From positions 875,920-939,919 of the forward strand of contig NZ_JAOWKZ010000001.1 in assembly GCF_025751495.1 (NCBI RefSeq): a DNA stretch of 64,000 bases, in the 5' to 3' direction. The position numbers and the translations under genes were made by a program. The notes under the pieces were generated by a model. It had not been told where the DNA came from. It made no database searches and saw only the letters and a list, made by a program, of their open reading frames with translations. How positions within the stretch are numbered: the first letter of the stretch is position 1; every line of letters begins with the position of its first letter. The stretch is from Albidovulum litorale (GTDB taxonomy: Bacteria; Pseudomonadota; Alphaproteobacteria; Rhodobacterales; Rhodobacteraceae). Positions 27,335 through 40,049 of the stretch are shown here, one piece after another.

Positions 27335-28198
27335 CTAAATCGCGCGTTCCGCAATAGCTTCGGCACGGGCGATGATCTGCCGTGCCGTTGCGGCATGCAG
27401 GTTCTCAACGATCCTGCCATCGACGACCGCGACGCCCTGCCCCTCGCGCCGCGCCGCGTCAAAGGCTTCGATCTGACGGCGGGCAAGGTCCACTTCGGCG
27501 TCGGACGGGGCGAATTCCTCGTTGGCGATGGCAAGCTGCGCAGGGTGGATCAGCGTCTTGCCATCAAAGCCCATATCGCGGCCCTGCCGGCATTCGGCGC
27601 GCAGGCCTTCATCATCCTTGAAGGCGTTGTAGACACCGTCGATGGCGATGCGGCGATGGGCACGCGCCGCCAGAAGGCACAGCTGAAGGCCGGTCAGCAT
27701 CGGCAGCCGGTCAGGCCGGAACCGCGCGCCGATCTCCTTGGCCAGATCATTCGTACCCATGACCATGCCGCTGAGTCGCGGATGGGCAGCAATCTCGGCG
27801 GCATTCAGCATGCCTGCCGGCGTCTCCATCATCGCCCAGAGCGGCACGTCGGGAATAAGCCGCGCCACGGCCTCCACATCCGCCGCCGACCCGACCTTCG
27901 GGATCAGAAGCGCGTCGATCTTCGCCCCCCGGAAGGCGGCAATATCCTCGGCGCCCCAGGGCGTGTCGAGCCCGTTGACCCGCACGATCCGCGCGCGACC
28001 GCCATAATCCGCCTCACCGAGCACCCGGGCAAGCAACACGCGGGCGTTTTCCTTCTCGTCTGCTGCAACCGCATCTTCAAGGTCGAAGATGATCGCATCC
28101 ACGGGCAGGGTCTGCGCCTTTTCCAGCGCACGTTCGCGCGCAGCGGGGATATAGAGCACCGATCGGTAGGGGCGCATCCGGTCGCTTTCGGCAGGCAT
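27335..28198 (-). CDS. mcl2: (3S)-malyl-CoA thioesterase / CoA-ester lyase family
   Basis: A 287-residue HpcH/CitE-type TIM-barrel protein. Signatures are RPYRSVLYIPAARERAL, VDAIIFDLEDAVAADEKENAR (Mg2+-binding Asp/Glu), and METPAGMLNAAEIA. In Rhodobacter the smaller Mcl paralogue next to mch, sdh and mdh is a (3S)-malyl-CoA thioesterase hydrolysing malyl-CoA to malate, and gene context matches that. A true lyase activity on beta-methylmalyl-CoA cannot be excluded from sequence. ATG at 28198 is preferred to the TTG one codon upstream; AAGGAGAGG lies just before. Confidence 0.85.
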   Translation of the reverse strand: MPAESDRMRPYRSVLYIPAARERALEKAQTLPVDAIIFDLEDAVAADEKENARVLLARVLGEADYGGRARIVRVNGLDTPWGAEDIAAFRGAKIDALLIPKVGSAADVEAVARLIPDVPLWAMMETPAGMLNAAEIAAHPRLSGMVMGTNDLAKEIGARFRPDRLPMLTGLQLCLLAARAHRRIAIDGVYNAFKDDEGLRAECRQGRDMGFDGKTLIHPAQLAIANEEFAPSDAEVDLARRQIEAFDAARREGQGVAVVDGRIVENLHAATARQIIARAEAIAERAI

Positions 28199-28463
28199 CA
28201 ACCTCTCCTTGTAATATTATTGCGCAAATGAGCACAGGTTTGGTGCATTCGGCAAGGCCAAAAATGCCGCAGCGCAGAAAAAAGTGGTGCTGACGTGACG
28301 TTCGGCTGATCCGGACCACGTGAAACGGGGCGATCCCTGCCTTAACCATATCTTCCGTTTCCGGGCGCAGCATTTCCCGATCACGGCCCTATCGCAGTCG
28401 ACGGGTACCCACCCCGACGAGATCGAAACCATGGGCTACCTTCGCAGCAGGATGGACAGCGCG

Positions 28464-28781
28464 ATGAAACAGCAACTCTTCGCCCTTTCGCTAGGCTTCG
28501 GCGGGCTGATCCTCGCCACGCATCACGCCTTCGCGGAAGGTCGTCCGAACTGTGCCGAGCGCGAGACGGTCGTGGCCGAACTTGCCGGCCGCTACGGTGA
28601 AACGCGCCGCGGGATCGGCCTTGCCGCCAACAACGCGGTTATGGAGGTCTTTGCCTCGGCAGAGACGGGCACCTGGACGATCACCGTGACGCTTGCCAGC
28701 GGCATGACCTGCCTTGTCGCCTCGGGCCAGAACTATGAAACGCTGGCCGAACAGCTGCCCGCAACAGACAAGGGCGCCTGA
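28464..28781 (+). CDS. Small secreted protein of unknown function
   Basis: A 105-residue protein with a signal peptide (KQQLFALSLGFGGLILATHHAFA, cleavage about residue 24) and a short mature domain with two Cys (RPNCAERETVVAEL and SGMTCLVASGQNYETL), probably disulfide linked. Similar small proteins are frequent in Rhodobacterales but have no assigned function. Alternative in-frame starts exist at 28431 and 28452. The one chosen places the signal peptide directly at the N terminus. The 265-bp upstream gap towards mcl2 has no other gene. Confidence 0.7.
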   Translation: MKQQLFALSLGFGGLILATHHAFAEGRPNCAERETVVAELAGRYGETRRGIGLAANNAVMEVFASAETGTWTITVTLASGMTCLVASGQNYETLAEQLPATDKGA

Positions 28782-28830
28782 GCCGGTTTCTGAACAGGAA
28801 GGTGGGTTGAAACCCATCCCACACCCGGCC

Positions 28831-30688
<1,858 letters not shown>

Positions 30689-30772
30689 TGGCCGCATTGC
30701 GTCAGATCAAGACCTGAAACGGCAGGATGCGTCACCCTTGGTGGCGCATTTTGTCTGTTTTACGGGGGAAAG

Positions 30773-32005
30773 ATGCGGTTCCTGTTCTCAATTCTTCTGT
30801 CGATTCTGCCCTGCATGGCATCGGCGGACGCCTCGCCGCTTATCGGTGAAAGTGGCCTCGCCGGCGCAACTGCGGATCTGGACGCCATCGCCGATCCAAG
30901 CGCCGACGACCGGATGGCCCTTGGTGGCATCCTGTTCCTGCGCGCGGTCGAGCGTGCGTACCAGCTCCGCTGGCGCTACGGCCTCACGGAGAACCTCGAC
31001 CTGCCGCTGCTGGCCGGCGAACTGGCGCCGAATCCGACGCCGGAACCGATCTCGCCAACCATGATCGCGGACCTTTTCAGCGCGGTAATCGACGACATGG
31101 CCGCCGCCGAAGACGTGTTGGCAACGATACCGCCCGATGCCGATCCTTCCTTCGAACTCGCCCTGCCCGACCTTTGGTTCGACGTGAACATGAACGGCAC
31201 CCGAGACGCCGACGAATCCTTCGTCGATACCGCCCTGCCTGCGCTCATCGGACGATGGCGCCTGCAGGTCCTTGAGACGCGGGCGCAGCAGAACCCGGAC
31301 GCACCGAGCCCGCTTCGCGCGACGGTGCGCTTCGACCGGGCCGACGTCTACTGGCTGCGGGCCTACGTGCAGGCTGTCTCGGGCATCTCGGAGACGATCC
31401 TGGCCTTCGACCCGACGGACGAGCTTGCGCGGGTCATCGCACTGCGCGAGTCTATTGCCGAGCAGGTTCAGCGAAGCGGAAAGAAGCGTAGACACGGCCT
31501 TGTGTTCGGCGCCGAGGATGCGTTCTACATCGACGCCATCGCGGTCCTGACCGAAACCATGCGCCATCGACCTGACGCCTCGCGCCTTGGCCGTGCACGG
31601 GATCACTTTCTGACAATGATCGCACATAACCGGATCTTTTGGCAGGAACTCGCGAAAGAAACCGACAATGATCGGGAATGGATCCCCCTGCCGACACAGG
31701 CCTCCGCGCTTGGGATTGTTGTGCCAGAGAATGTCGACATTGCGTGGCTGGCCGTTCTTTCGGACGGCGAAAAGCTCCTCAAGGGTGAGCTTCTGATCCC
31801 GCATTGGCGCTTCGCGAACGGGCACGGCATCAATCTCGCCGCTTTTCTCGATGACCCCGGACCCTTGCCGCTCGTTCAGGCCATTCAGGGCGAGGCCTTC
31901 ATTCCCTATGCTGCGCAAGGTGAGTTGATCAGCAGCGCCAACTGGCGCAGCTTCACACGGCTGGTCCAGGGACAGGCAGGACTTTACGCGCTGATGCTGA
32001 ACTGA
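30773..32005 (+). CDS. Secreted protein of unknown function between mdh and sucC
   Basis: A 410-residue protein with a signal peptide (MRFLFSILLSILPCMASADA). The mature part is helical and alpha-solenoid-like, with a mid-region DLWFDVNMNGTRDADESF that resembles a calcium-binding loop (DxNxNGxxD). The C-terminal half contains IPLPTQASALGIVVPENVD. I do not recognise a family with confidence. It interrupts the usual mdh-sucC adjacency and has 84 bp upstream and 234 bp downstream. Confidence 0.78.
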   Translation: MRFLFSILLSILPCMASADASPLIGESGLAGATADLDAIADPSADDRMALGGILFLRAVERAYQLRWRYGLTENLDLPLLAGELAPNPTPEPISPTMIADLFSAVIDDMAAAEDVLATIPPDADPSFELALPDLWFDVNMNGTRDADESFVDTALPALIGRWRLQVLETRAQQNPDAPSPLRATVRFDRADVYWLRAYVQAVSGISETILAFDPTDELARVIALRESIAEQVQRSGKKRRHGLVFGAEDAFYIDAIAVLTETMRHRPDASRLGRARDHFLTMIAHNRIFWQELAKETDNDREWIPLPTQASALGIVVPENVDIAWLAVLSDGEKLLKGELLIPHWRFANGHGINLAAFLDDPGPLPLVQAIQGEAFIPYAAQGELISSANWRSFTRLVQGQAGLYALMLN

Positions 32006-32103
32006 TCCCCGCTGCATCTCACCCGACGCGGCCATCCGGGGACGGGCAGAACTCACGACGATTCCACACGGCCCAACGCGGATCGGCATATGGAAATACC
32101 AAA

Positions 32104-32134
32104 TGTGATCACACTTTTTCAAGCTGTGATCACA
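32104..32134. promoter_or_regulatory. Tandem TGTGATCAC palindromes upstream of sucC
   Basis: GTGATCAC cores at 32105-32112 and 32126-32133 have centres 21 bp apart, each preceded by T and followed by A. The pair lies about 105-135 bp before the sucC ATG. Arrangement and spacing are identical to the pair upstream of sdhC. Two adjacent helical turns suggest cooperative binding of two dimers on one DNA face. Confidence 0.7.
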
Positions 32135-32239
32135 AAATGTCGAATTTGCCCACCACAAGGGGTTTTTCCACATTTATCATTTCGTCACGGCCCCTTCCTA
32201 TGCCATGACGGGTGAAACCGAACGGAACGGGGACCAGCG

Positions 32240-33433
32240 ATGAACATCCATGAATACCAGGCCAAGGCTTTGTTGCGCAGCTATGGCGCGCCGGTGTCGG
32301 ACGGGCGCGCCGTGCTCCGCGCCGAAGAGGCAAAGACCGCCGCGGGCGAACTTGACGGCCCCCTCTGGGTCGTGAAGGCGCAGATCCATGCGGGTGGCCG
32401 CGGCAAGGGCAAGTTCAAGGAGGCCGAGGCCGGCGAAAAGGGCGGCGTCCGCATCGCCAAGTCGGTCGAGGAAGCCGCGACCGAGGCGCGCAAGATGCTT
32501 GGCCGCACGCTGGTGACCCACCAGACCGGCGCGCCGGGCAAGCAGGTCAACCGCATCTATATCGAGGATGGCAGCGACATCGCGCGCGAACTTTACCTCG
32601 CCCTGCTCGTCGACCGCCAGACCAGCCGCATCGCCTTCGTCTGCTCGACCGAGGGCGGCATGGATATCGAGGAAGTCGCCGCGCAGACACCGGAAAAGAT
32701 CCTCTCCTTCTCCGTCGATCCCGCCTCGGGCCTTTCCGACTTCCACGGCCGCCGCGTCGCCTTTGCCCTCGGGCTGGAAGGCGGTCAGGTCAAGCAATGC
32801 GTGGCGCTGATCAAGACGCTCTACAAGATCTTCGTGGAAAAAGACATGGAGATGCTGGAGATCAATCCCCTGATCGTCACGCCCGACGGCCAGCTCAAAT
32901 GCCTCGACGCCAAGATGGGCTTCGACGGCAACGCGATATACCGCCACCCCGATATCGCCGCCCTGCGCGATGAGACCGAGGAAGACCCGAAGGAACTCGC
33001 CGCCTCCAAGTTCGACCTGAACTACATCGCGCTCGATGGCGAGATCGGCTGCATGGTCAACGGCGCGGGCCTTGCAATGGCGACAATGGACATCATCAAG
33101 CTTTACGGGGCCGAGCCCGCCAACTTCCTTGACGTTGGCGGCGGCGCGACGAAAGAGAAGGTGACCGAGGCCTTCAAGATCATCACCTCGGACCCGAATG
33201 TGAAGGGCATCCTCGTCAACATCTTCGGCGGCATCATGCGCTGCGACATCATCGCCGAGGGCGTGATCGCGGCGGTGAAGGAAGTCGGCCTGAAGGTGCC
33301 GCTCGTGGTGCGGCTTGAGGGCACGAATGTCGAGAAGGGCAAGGAGATCATCAACACCTCCGGCCTCGACGTCATCGCGGCGGACAACCTGTCCGACGCA
33401 GCACAAAAGATCGTCAAGGCGGTGAAGGGGTAA
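32240..33433 (+). CDS. sucC: Succinyl-CoA synthetase (ADP/GDP-forming) beta subunit
   Basis: A 397-residue ATP-grasp subunit that binds nucleotide and succinate and forms succinate, ATP and CoA from succinyl-CoA together with SucD. Family marks are [19 protein letters not shown], the [12 protein letters not shown] grasp region, and the C-terminal [16 protein letters not shown]. It precedes sucD by 4 bp. Upstream lies a pair of TGTGATCAC palindromes shared with the sdh operon. Confidence 0.98.
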   Translation: MNIHEYQAKALLRSYGAPVSDGRAVLRAEEAKTAAGELDGPLWVVKAQIHAGGRGKGKFKEAEAGEKGGVRIAKSVEEAATEARKMLGRTLVTHQTGAPGKQVNRIYIEDGSDIARELYLALLVDRQTSRIAFVCSTEGGMDIEEVAAQTPEKILSFSVDPASGLSDFHGRRVAFALGLEGGQVKQCVALIKTLYKIFVEKDMEMLEINPLIVTPDGQLKCLDAKMGFDGNAIYRHPDIAALRDETEEDPKELAASKFDLNYIALDGEIGCMVNGAGLAMATMDIIKLYGAEPANFLDVGGGATKEKVTEAFKIITSDPNVKGILVNIFGGIMRCDIIAEGVIAAVKEVGLKVPLVVRLEGTNVEKGKEIINTSGLDVIAADNLSDAAQKIVKAVKG

Positions 33434-33437
33434 GAGC

Positions 33438-34319
33438 ATGTCCGTACTCGTCGACAAGAACACCAAAGTCATCTGCCAGGGCCTGACCGGCTCGCAGGGC
33501 ACCTTCCACACCGAACAGGCGCAGGCCTACGGCACACGCATGGTGGGTGGCGTCACCCCCGGCAAGGGCGGGCAGACCCATATCGGGCTGCCGGTCTTCA
33601 ACTCGGTCCATGAGGCCAAGCGCGCGACCGAGGCGAATGCGTCGGTCATCTACGTCCCGCCCCCCTTTGCCGCCGATAGTATCCTTGAGGCCATCGACGC
33701 CGAAATGGAGCTGATCGTCTGCATCACCGAGGGCATCCCCGTCCTCGACATGATGCGCGTCAAGCGGGCGCTTGAGGGCTCGAAGTCAAAGCTCATCGGC
33801 CCGAACTGCCCCGGTGTCATCACACCCGGCGAATGCAAGATCGGCATCATGCCCGGCCATATCCACAAGCGGGGCAGCGTGGGTGTCGTCAGCCGCTCGG
33901 GCACGCTGACCTATGAGGCCGTGAAGCAGACCACCGATGTCGGCCTCGGCCAGTCGACCTGCGTCGGCATCGGCGGCGACCCGATCAAGGGGACGGAGCA
34001 TATCGACGTCCTCGAATGGTTCCTTGCCGATGATGAGACCGAAAGCATCATCATGATCGGCGAAATCGGCGGGTCCGCCGAAGAAGAAGCCGCACAGTTC
34101 CTGAAGGATGAGGCCAAGCGCGGCCGCAAGAAACCGGTCGCGGGTTTCATCGCCGGGCGCACCGCGCCTCCGGGCCGCCGCATGGGCCATGCGGGCGCCA
34201 TCGTCGCCGGCGGCAAGGGCGGCGCCGAGGAAAAGATCGAGGCGATGAAATCGGCGGGCATCGTCGTGGCCGACAGCCCGGCGACGCTGGGCGAGGCCGT
34301 CCTCAAGGCCATCGGTTGA
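33438..34319 (+). CDS. sucD: Succinyl-CoA synthetase alpha subunit
   Basis: A 293-residue alpha subunit with the CoA-binding N-terminal Rossmann domain ([18 protein letters not shown]) and the phosphorylated active-site His in [19 protein letters not shown] at about residue 250. [21 protein letters not shown] is the conserved central motif. It follows sucC at 4 bp; a sulfotransferase gene separates it from sucA. Confidence 0.98.
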   Translation: MSVLVDKNTKVICQGLTGSQGTFHTEQAQAYGTRMVGGVTPGKGGQTHIGLPVFNSVHEAKRATEANASVIYVPPPFAADSILEAIDAEMELIVCITEGIPVLDMMRVKRALEGSKSKLIGPNCPGVITPGECKIGIMPGHIHKRGSVGVVSRSGTLTYEAVKQTTDVGLGQSTCVGIGGDPIKGTEHIDVLEWFLADDETESIIMIGEIGGSAEEEAAQFLKDEAKRGRKKPVAGFIAGRTAPPGRRMGHAGAIVAGGKGGAEEKIEAMKSAGIVVADSPATLGEAVLKAIG

Positions 34320-34372
34320 GTTTCGTGCCGCCCCGGTCCACGCTGGGGCGGCGCAATCAGGGGTAAACGGAC

Positions 34373-35095
34373 ATGCCGATCTTCCGAATTGGCGACAAGC
34401 TCCACTACTACGCCCATGTCCCGAAATGCGGCGGGTCCTCGGTCGAGGCTTACCTGAAGTCCCGCTTCGGCAGCCTGGCCTTCCTCAACACCCGTTACCT
34501 CGACCTGCCGGAACACGCGCGCTGGACCCGGTCCTCGCCTCAGCACGCGGCCTTTGACGATCTCACCCGCCTGATCCCGCCCGACTGGATTGCCTCCTCC
34601 TTCGCGGTCGTGCGCCATCCGGTCAAGCGGCTGGTCAGCGCCTTCCAGTTCCAGGTGGAGGTGGAGGGGACCGTTGCGGCGCTCTGGTCTATCGACGAGT
34701 TCTTCGACGACTGGCTGAACCGCGCCGGGGCAGAGCCCTTCCACTACGACAACCACCTCCGCCCGCAATCCGACATCGTGCCCGAAGGGGCAACGATATT
34801 CCGGCTGGAGGACGGCATGGCGCCGCTCGTCTCCCATCTCGACAGCCTCGCGGGCAACACCGACGGCCCGCGCGCGATCCCGAAGGAAAACGTGCGCAAG
34901 AAGGGCATGGCCCCCGATGCCGAACGCCTGAACCCCTCGGCCGAAACGATGGCCCGGATCGCCAGCTACTATGCCGAGGATTTCCGGCGGTTCGGCTATT
35001 CGCCCGACGACACGACCCAGCCCGCAATACAGCCCGCAGCGCCCAAGGGCCTGATGGGCCGCCTCGCCGGCGCACTTTCCGGGGGGCGCACATGA
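34373..35095 (+). CDS. Sulfotransferase family 2 domain protein
   Basis: A 240-residue P-loop sulfotransferase. The 5'-phosphosulfate loop is PKCGGSSVEAYL (about residues 18-29) and the 3'-phosphate region is VVRHPVKRLVSAFQ (about 82-95). These enzymes move a sulfo group from PAPS to a carbohydrate or other acceptor, and the short length fits bacterial members acting on surface glycans. It lies between sucD (53 bp) and sucA (52 bp) on the same strand, an odd partner for TCA enzymes. The acceptor is unknown. Confidence 0.85.
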   Translation: MPIFRIGDKLHYYAHVPKCGGSSVEAYLKSRFGSLAFLNTRYLDLPEHARWTRSSPQHAAFDDLTRLIPPDWIASSFAVVRHPVKRLVSAFQFQVEVEGTVAALWSIDEFFDDWLNRAGAEPFHYDNHLRPQSDIVPEGATIFRLEDGMAPLVSHLDSLAGNTDGPRAIPKENVRKKGMAPDAERLNPSAETMARIASYYAEDFRRFGYSPDDTTQPAIQPAAPKGLMGRLAGALSGGRT

Positions 35096-35147
35096 TACGC
35101 CCTCTGACTCCCAATCAATACGGTCCCAACCCAATCGAGGTGACCCC

Positions 35148-38114
35148 ATGACCGACCAAAGCCCCAACGACCAGTTCCACGCCTCCTCGTTCCTCCAGGG
35201 CGCGAATGCCGAATATGTGGAGCAGCTTTATGCCCGCTTCGCCTCTGACCCGGGCGCGGTGGATGCGACTTGGGCGGCGTTCTTCCGTTCACTTGGCGAT
35301 GCGGAAAACGATGTCCGGCGCGAGGCGAAGGGCGCCACCTGGGAGCGGCCCGACTGGCCGCCCATGCCCGCCGACGAACTGACCTCGGCACTCACCGGTG
35401 AATGGCCGATTGCCGCGCAGGAGATGAAGGGCGCGGGCGACAAGATCAAGGCCAAGGCCGCCGATATGGGCGTCGTCGTCAGCGACGATCAGGTCAAGCA
35501 GGCGGTGCTCGACTCCATCCGCGCGCTGATGATCATCCGCGCCTACCGCATCCGGGGCCACCTTGTTGCCGATCTCGACCCGCTCGGCATGCGCGCGGAA
35601 ACCCCGCATCCGGAACTGGATCCGCGCTCCTACGGCTTCTCCGATGCCGACCTGGACCGGCCGATCTTCATCGACAAGGTTCTGGGCCTCGAACATGCGT
35701 CGATGCGCGAGATCATCGCCATCGTGAAGCGGACCTATTGCGGCACCTTCGCGCTTCAGTACATGCATATCTCGAATCCCGAGGAGGCCGGCTGGCTCAA
35801 GGAACGGATCGAGGGCTACGGCAAGGAAATCCAGTTCACCCGCGAGGGCCGCAAGGCGATCCTGAACAAGCTGGTGGAGGCCGAGGGCTTCGAGAAGTTC
35901 CTCCATGTCAAATACATGGGCACCAAGCGCTTCGGCCTCGATGGCGGCGAAGCGCTGATCCCCGCGATGGAACAGATCGTCAAGCGCGGCGGTGCCTTGG
36001 GCGTGCGGGATATCGTCATCGGCATGCCGCATCGCGGCCGGCTCTCGGTCCTCGCGAATGTGATGGGCAAACCCTACCGCGCCATCTTCAACGAGTTTCA
36101 GGGCGGCAGCTTCAAGCCCGAGGATGTGGATGGTTCGGGCGACGTGAAATACCACCTCGGCGCCTCGTCCGACCGCGAATTCGACGGCAACACCGTACAC
36201 CTTTCGCTGACCGCGAACCCGAGCCATCTTGAGGCGGTGAACCCCGTCGTACTCGGCAAGGTCCGCGCCAAGCAGGCACAGGTGAACGACAGCGACCGCA
36301 CAAGGGTTCTGCCGATCCTGCTGCACGGCGACGCGGCCTTTGCCGGTCAGGGCGTCGTGGCCGAATGTTTTGGCCTTTCCGGCCTTGCCGGGCACCGCAC
36401 CGGCGGCACGATGCATATCGTGGTGAACAACCAGATCGGCTTCACCACCGCGCCGCATTTCTCGCGCTCCTCGCCCTATCCGACCGATATCGCGCTGATG
36501 GTGGAGGCGCCGATCTTCCACGTGAACGGCGACGACCCGGAGGCCGTCGTCCACGCCGCCAAGGTCGCGACCGAGTTCCGCCAGAAGTTCCACAAGGACG
36601 TCGTCATCGACATGTTCTGCTATCGCCGCTTCGGTCACAACGAAGGCGATGAGCCGATGTTCACCAATCCGCAGATGTACAAGCGGATCAAGACCCACAA
36701 GACCACGCTGCAGCTTTACACCGAGCGGCTGGTCAAGGACGGTCTGATCCCGGAAGGCGAGATTGAGGATATGAAGGCCGCCTTCCAGGCCCATCTGAAC
36801 GAGGAGTTTGAGACCGGCAAGAACTTCAAGCCGAACAAGGCCGACTGGCTGGATGGCCGCTGGTCGCATCTCGACCGCGAGGGTGAGGAATATACGCCGG
36901 GCAAGACCGCGATCACCAAAAAGCTGATGACAGAGATCGGCACCGCGCTGACCCGCGTGCCCGACGGCTTCGACATCCACAAGACCGTGGCGCGCCAGCT
37001 GGAAAACAAGGCCGAGATGTTCAAATCCGGCAAGGGCTTCGACTGGGCGACGGGCGAGGCCTTGGCCTTCGGCTCGATTCTGACCGAGGGCTATCCGGTG
37101 CGACTGGCCGGGCAGGACTGCACCCGCGGCACGTTCAGCCAGCGCCATTCCGCCTTCATCGACCAGACGACCGAGGAACGGCACTATCCCCTGAACCACA
37201 TCAAGGCAGGCCAGTCGCGGTACGAGGTGATCGACTCGATGCTCTCGGAATACGCGGTGCTCGGCTTCGAATACGGCTATTCTCTGGCCGAACCGAACGC
37301 GCTGGTGATGTGGGAGGCGCAGTTCGGCGACTTCGCCAACGGCGCCCAGATCATGTTCGACCAGTTCATCTCCTCGGGCGAATCGAAATGGCTGCGCATG
37401 TCGGGCCTCGTCTGCCTCCTGCCGCACGGGTTCGAAGGGCAAGGCCCGGAACACTCGTCGGCCCGGCTCGAACGCTTCCTGCAGCAATGCGCACAGGACA
37501 ACTGGATCGTCGCCAACTGCTCGACGCCTGCGAACTACTTCCACATCCTGCGCCGTCAGCTGCACCGGACCTTCCGCAAGCCGCTGATCCTGATGACGCC
37601 GAAATCGCTTCTGCGCCATCCGATGTGCATCTCGGATGCCGAGGATTTCACCACCGGATCGACCTTCCACCGCGTCCTCTGGGACGACGCGCAGAAGGGC
37701 CATTCGGAGATGAATCTGAAAGCGGACGACAAGATCAGGCGCGTGGTGATGTGCTCGGGCAAGGTCTATTACGACCTTCTGGCCGAACGCGACGCACGCG
37801 GGCTCGATGACGTCTACCTCCTGCGCCTCGAACAGTTCTACCCGTTCCCGGCGCAGTCGGTGGTCAAGGAGCTTGGCCGCTTCAAGAACGCCGATGTGAT
37901 CTGGTGCCAGGAAGAACCGAAGAACCAGGGCGCATGGACCTTCGTCGAACCTAATATCGAATGGGTCCTGACCCGGATCGGCGCCAAGGTCCAGCGGCCC
38001 CGCTATGCAGGCCGCGCGGCGACCGCCTCGCCCGCGACGGGCCTCGCATCGCGCCACAAGATGGAACAGGAGGCGCTCGTGAACGACGCCCTGACCGTAG
38101 GAGAGGCTGGCTGA
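35148..38114 (+). CDS. sucA: 2-oxoglutarate dehydrogenase E1 component
   Basis: A 988-residue thiamine-diphosphate-dependent E1, decarboxylating 2-oxoglutarate and succinylating the lipoyl group of SucB. The N-terminal region has [22 protein letters not shown]; the ThDP domain contains [14 protein letters not shown] and [13 protein letters not shown]; the C-terminal domain has [21 protein letters not shown] and ends with the [14 protein letters not shown] motif. Length is typical. Its TGA overlaps the sucB ATG by one base. Confidence 0.98.
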   Translation: MTDQSPNDQFHASSFLQGANAEYVEQLYARFASDPGAVDATWAAFFRSLGDAENDVRREAKGATWERPDWPPMPADELTSALTGEWPIAAQEMKGAGDKIKAKAADMGVVVSDDQVKQAVLDSIRALMIIRAYRIRGHLVADLDPLGMRAETPHPELDPRSYGFSDADLDRPIFIDKVLGLEHASMREIIAIVKRTYCGTFALQYMHISNPEEAGWLKERIEGYGKEIQFTREGRKAILNKLVEAEGFEKFLHVKYMGTKRFGLDGGEALIPAMEQIVKRGGALGVRDIVIGMPHRGRLSVLANVMGKPYRAIFNEFQGGSFKPEDVDGSGDVKYHLGASSDREFDGNTVHLSLTANPSHLEAVNPVVLGKVRAKQAQVNDSDRTRVLPILLHGDAAFAGQGVVAECFGLSGLAGHRTGGTMHIVVNNQIGFTTAPHFSRSSPYPTDIALMVEAPIFHVNGDDPEAVVHAAKVATEFRQKFHKDVVIDMFCYRRFGHNEGDEPMFTNPQMYKRIKTHKTTLQLYTERLVKDGLIPEGEIEDMKAAFQAHLNEEFETGKNFKPNKADWLDGRWSHLDREGEEYTPGKTAITKKLMTEIGTALTRVPDGFDIHKTVARQLENKAEMFKSGKGFDWATGEALAFGSILTEGYPVRLAGQDCTRGTFSQRHSAFIDQTTEERHYPLNHIKAGQSRYEVIDSMLSEYAVLGFEYGYSLAEPNALVMWEAQFGDFANGAQIMFDQFISSGESKWLRMSGLVCLLPHGFEGQGPEHSSARLERFLQQCAQDNWIVANCSTPANYFHILRRQLHRTFRKPLILMTPKSLLRHPMCISDAEDFTTGSTFHRVLWDDAQKGHSEMNLKADDKIRRVVMCSGKVYYDLLAERDARGLDDVYLLRLEQFYPFPAQSVVKELGRFKNADVIWCQEEPKNQGAWTFVEPNIEWVLTRIGAKVQRPRYAGRAATASPATGLASRHKMEQEALVNDALTVGEAG

Positions 38115-39667
38115 TGAGTATCGAAGTAAGGGTTCCGACGCTCGGCGAAAGCGTCTCGGAGGCGACCGTCGCCACCTGGTTCAAGAAACCGGGCGACGCG
38201 GTCAAGGCCGATGAGATGCTGTGCGAGCTGGAGACCGACAAGGTCACCGTCGAGGTGCCTGCGCCCGCCGCTGGCACGCTCGCCGAAATCGTCGCCAACG
38301 AAGGCGACACGGTCGGCGTAAACGCGCTGCTTGCACAGATCGCCGAATCCGGCGCCGCCCCGGCGCCCGCGAAACCCCAAAAAGGCGCCGACGCGCCGCA
38401 AGCCGAAGAGGGCAAGATGGCTGGGAAAAATGTTGATGTAATGGTGCCGACCCTCGGCGAAAGCGTGACCGAGGCGACCGTCTCCACCTGGTTCAAGAAG
38501 GTCGGCGACACCGTCGCGGTCGATGAGATGCTGTGCGAGCTGGAAACCGACAAGGTCTCGGTCGAGGTGCCCTCGCCCGTCGCCGGACGCCTCGCGGAAA
38601 TCATCGCAGCCGAGGGATCCACGGTCGATGCCAAGGCCCGCCTCGCGGTGGTCGCCGAAGGCGCGGGCGGCGCGGCGTCGGGGCCAGAGGTCAAGGCCGA
38701 AAAGGCCGAGGCCGTCGATTCACCCGGCGCGGGGCCCGAGACGGTCACCGAACGCAAGGATGTCGAAGACGCGCCCTCGGCGAAAAAGGCCATGGCAGAG
38801 GCCGGGCTTTCCGCCGATCAGGTCACAGGCTCGGGCCGCGACGGCCGTGTCATGAAAGAGGACGTGGCCAAGGCCGCCGCAGGCGCCGCACAGGCCGCCC
38901 CCGCCGTCGCCTCGGCCGCCCCGGCCCCGGCAGCCGCCCCCCGCGCCCCGGTCCCGGCCGAGGATGCCGCGCGCGAGGAACGGGTGAAGATGACAAGGCT
39001 GAGGGCCACCATCGCCCGCCGCCTCAAGGACGCCCAGAACACCGCCGCGATGCTGACGACCTATAATGAGGTCGACATGTCCGCGGTCATGGACATCCGC
39101 AACACCTACAAGACCGATTTCGAGAAAAAGCACGGCGTCAAGATGGGCTTCATGGCCTTCTTCGTGAAGGCCTGCTGCCACGCACTGAAAGAGGTGCCCG
39201 AGGTCAATGCCGAAATCGACGGCGGCGACGTGGTCTACAAGAACTTCGTCCATATGGGCGTGGCCGTCGGCACGCCCACCGGCCTCGTCGTGCCGGTGGT
39301 GCGCGACGCCGACCAGATGTCCTTCGCGGCGATCGAGAAGAAGATCGGCGAACTTGGCCTCCGCGCCCGTGACGGCAAGCTTTCCATGGCCGAGATGCAG
39401 GGTGGCAGCTTCACCATCTCGAACGGCGGTGTCTACGGCAGCCTCATGTCCTCGCCGATCCTGAACCCGCCGCAGTCGGGCATCCTCGGCATGCACAAGA
39501 TCCAGGACCGCCCGGTGGTCGTGAACGGCCAGATTGTCATCCGCCCGATGATGTATCTCGCCCTCAGCTACGACCACCGCATCGTCGACGGCAAAGGCGC
39601 GGTGACCTTCCTCGTCCGGGTCAAGGAAGCGCTGGAGGACCCGCGTCGGCTGCTGATGGATCTGTGA
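38114..39667 (+). CDS. sucB: 2-oxoglutarate dehydrogenase E2 (dihydrolipoyl succinyltransferase) with two lipoyl domains
   Basis: A 517-residue E2 subunit. It has two lipoyl domains in tandem (about 2-77 and 107-182), each with the lipoylated Lys in ELETDKV, then a peripheral-subunit-binding domain (about 220-255, [23 protein letters not shown]). An Ala/Pro-rich linker leads to the catalytic domain (about 290-517) ending with [17 protein letters not shown], which has the catalytic His/Asp. Many bacterial SucB proteins have one lipoyl domain; the doubled form is typical of Rhodobacterales. The open frame extends upstream inside sucA, but the ATG at 38114 starts the first lipoyl domain. Confidence 0.97.
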   Translation: MSIEVRVPTLGESVSEATVATWFKKPGDAVKADEMLCELETDKVTVEVPAPAAGTLAEIVANEGDTVGVNALLAQIAESGAAPAPAKPQKGADAPQAEEGKMAGKNVDVMVPTLGESVTEATVSTWFKKVGDTVAVDEMLCELETDKVSVEVPSPVAGRLAEIIAAEGSTVDAKARLAVVAEGAGGAASGPEVKAEKAEAVDSPGAGPETVTERKDVEDAPSAKKAMAEAGLSADQVTGSGRDGRVMKEDVAKAAAGAAQAAPAVASAAPAPAAAPRAPVPAEDAAREERVKMTRLRATIARRLKDAQNTAAMLTTYNEVDMSAVMDIRNTYKTDFEKKHGVKMGFMAFFVKACCHALKEVPEVNAEIDGGDVVYKNFVHMGVAVGTPTGLVVPVVRDADQMSFAAIEKKIGELGLRARDGKLSMAEMQGGSFTISNGGVYGSLMSSPILNPPQSGILGMHKIQDRPVVVNGQIVIRPMMYLALSYDHRIVDGKGAVTFLVRVKEALEDPRRLLMDL

Positions 39668-40032
39668 TGAATCTCGCGCTGTTAACCCTGAAAGTTATGG
39701 TTTGGATCAGCGGTTTGGCTTTGGTCCTCTCGACGGCACTTCACGTTGCAGGGCAAGCAGGTTTGCGTGGCACCATTGTCGGGTTACTGGTTCAGACCGT
39801 GATCCTCCTTCTTGCTGGCTACTTTCTGCGTCGCGGAAGCAGAGCCGCAGCCATAATATTCGGCCTTTGGTGTGCGTTCCTGTTTATTGACGGCATTACC
39901 AGCGCACCGAGTCTGGTGGCTCTCATAAACTACGGGTTCGCTGTACTCGGCTTTGTTGGCCTTACCGGAATCGTGCGTTGGTTCCGTGCCCTACCTGCCG
40001 AAGGCGCGGCGGAGAAAGCGCCGTCTGCATAG
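39667..40032 (+). CDS. Small four-helix membrane protein, unknown
   Basis: A 121-residue protein with about four hydrophobic segments (LTLKVMVWISGLALVLSTAL; TIVGLLVQTVILLLAGYFL; AAIIFGLWCAFLFI; INYGFAVLGFVGLTGIV). No family is recognised. Its ATG overlaps the sucB stop (TGATG), so it is coupled to sucB. Base composition is less GC-rich than its neighbours and it uses rare codons such as TTA, which suggests later acquisition into the operon. Confidence 0.68.
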   Translation: MNLALLTLKVMVWISGLALVLSTALHVAGQAGLRGTIVGLLVQTVILLLAGYFLRRGSRAAAIIFGLWCAFLFIDGITSAPSLVALINYGFAVLGFVGLTGIVRWFRALPAEGAAEKAPSA

Positions 40033-40049
40033 ATCGGAGAACTGCAACC

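Noticed and set aside
35289-38057. 922-codon minus-strand open frame opposite sucA
   Set aside because: No protein motifs, and it is fully antisense to sucA; GC-rich codon structure explains the open frame.
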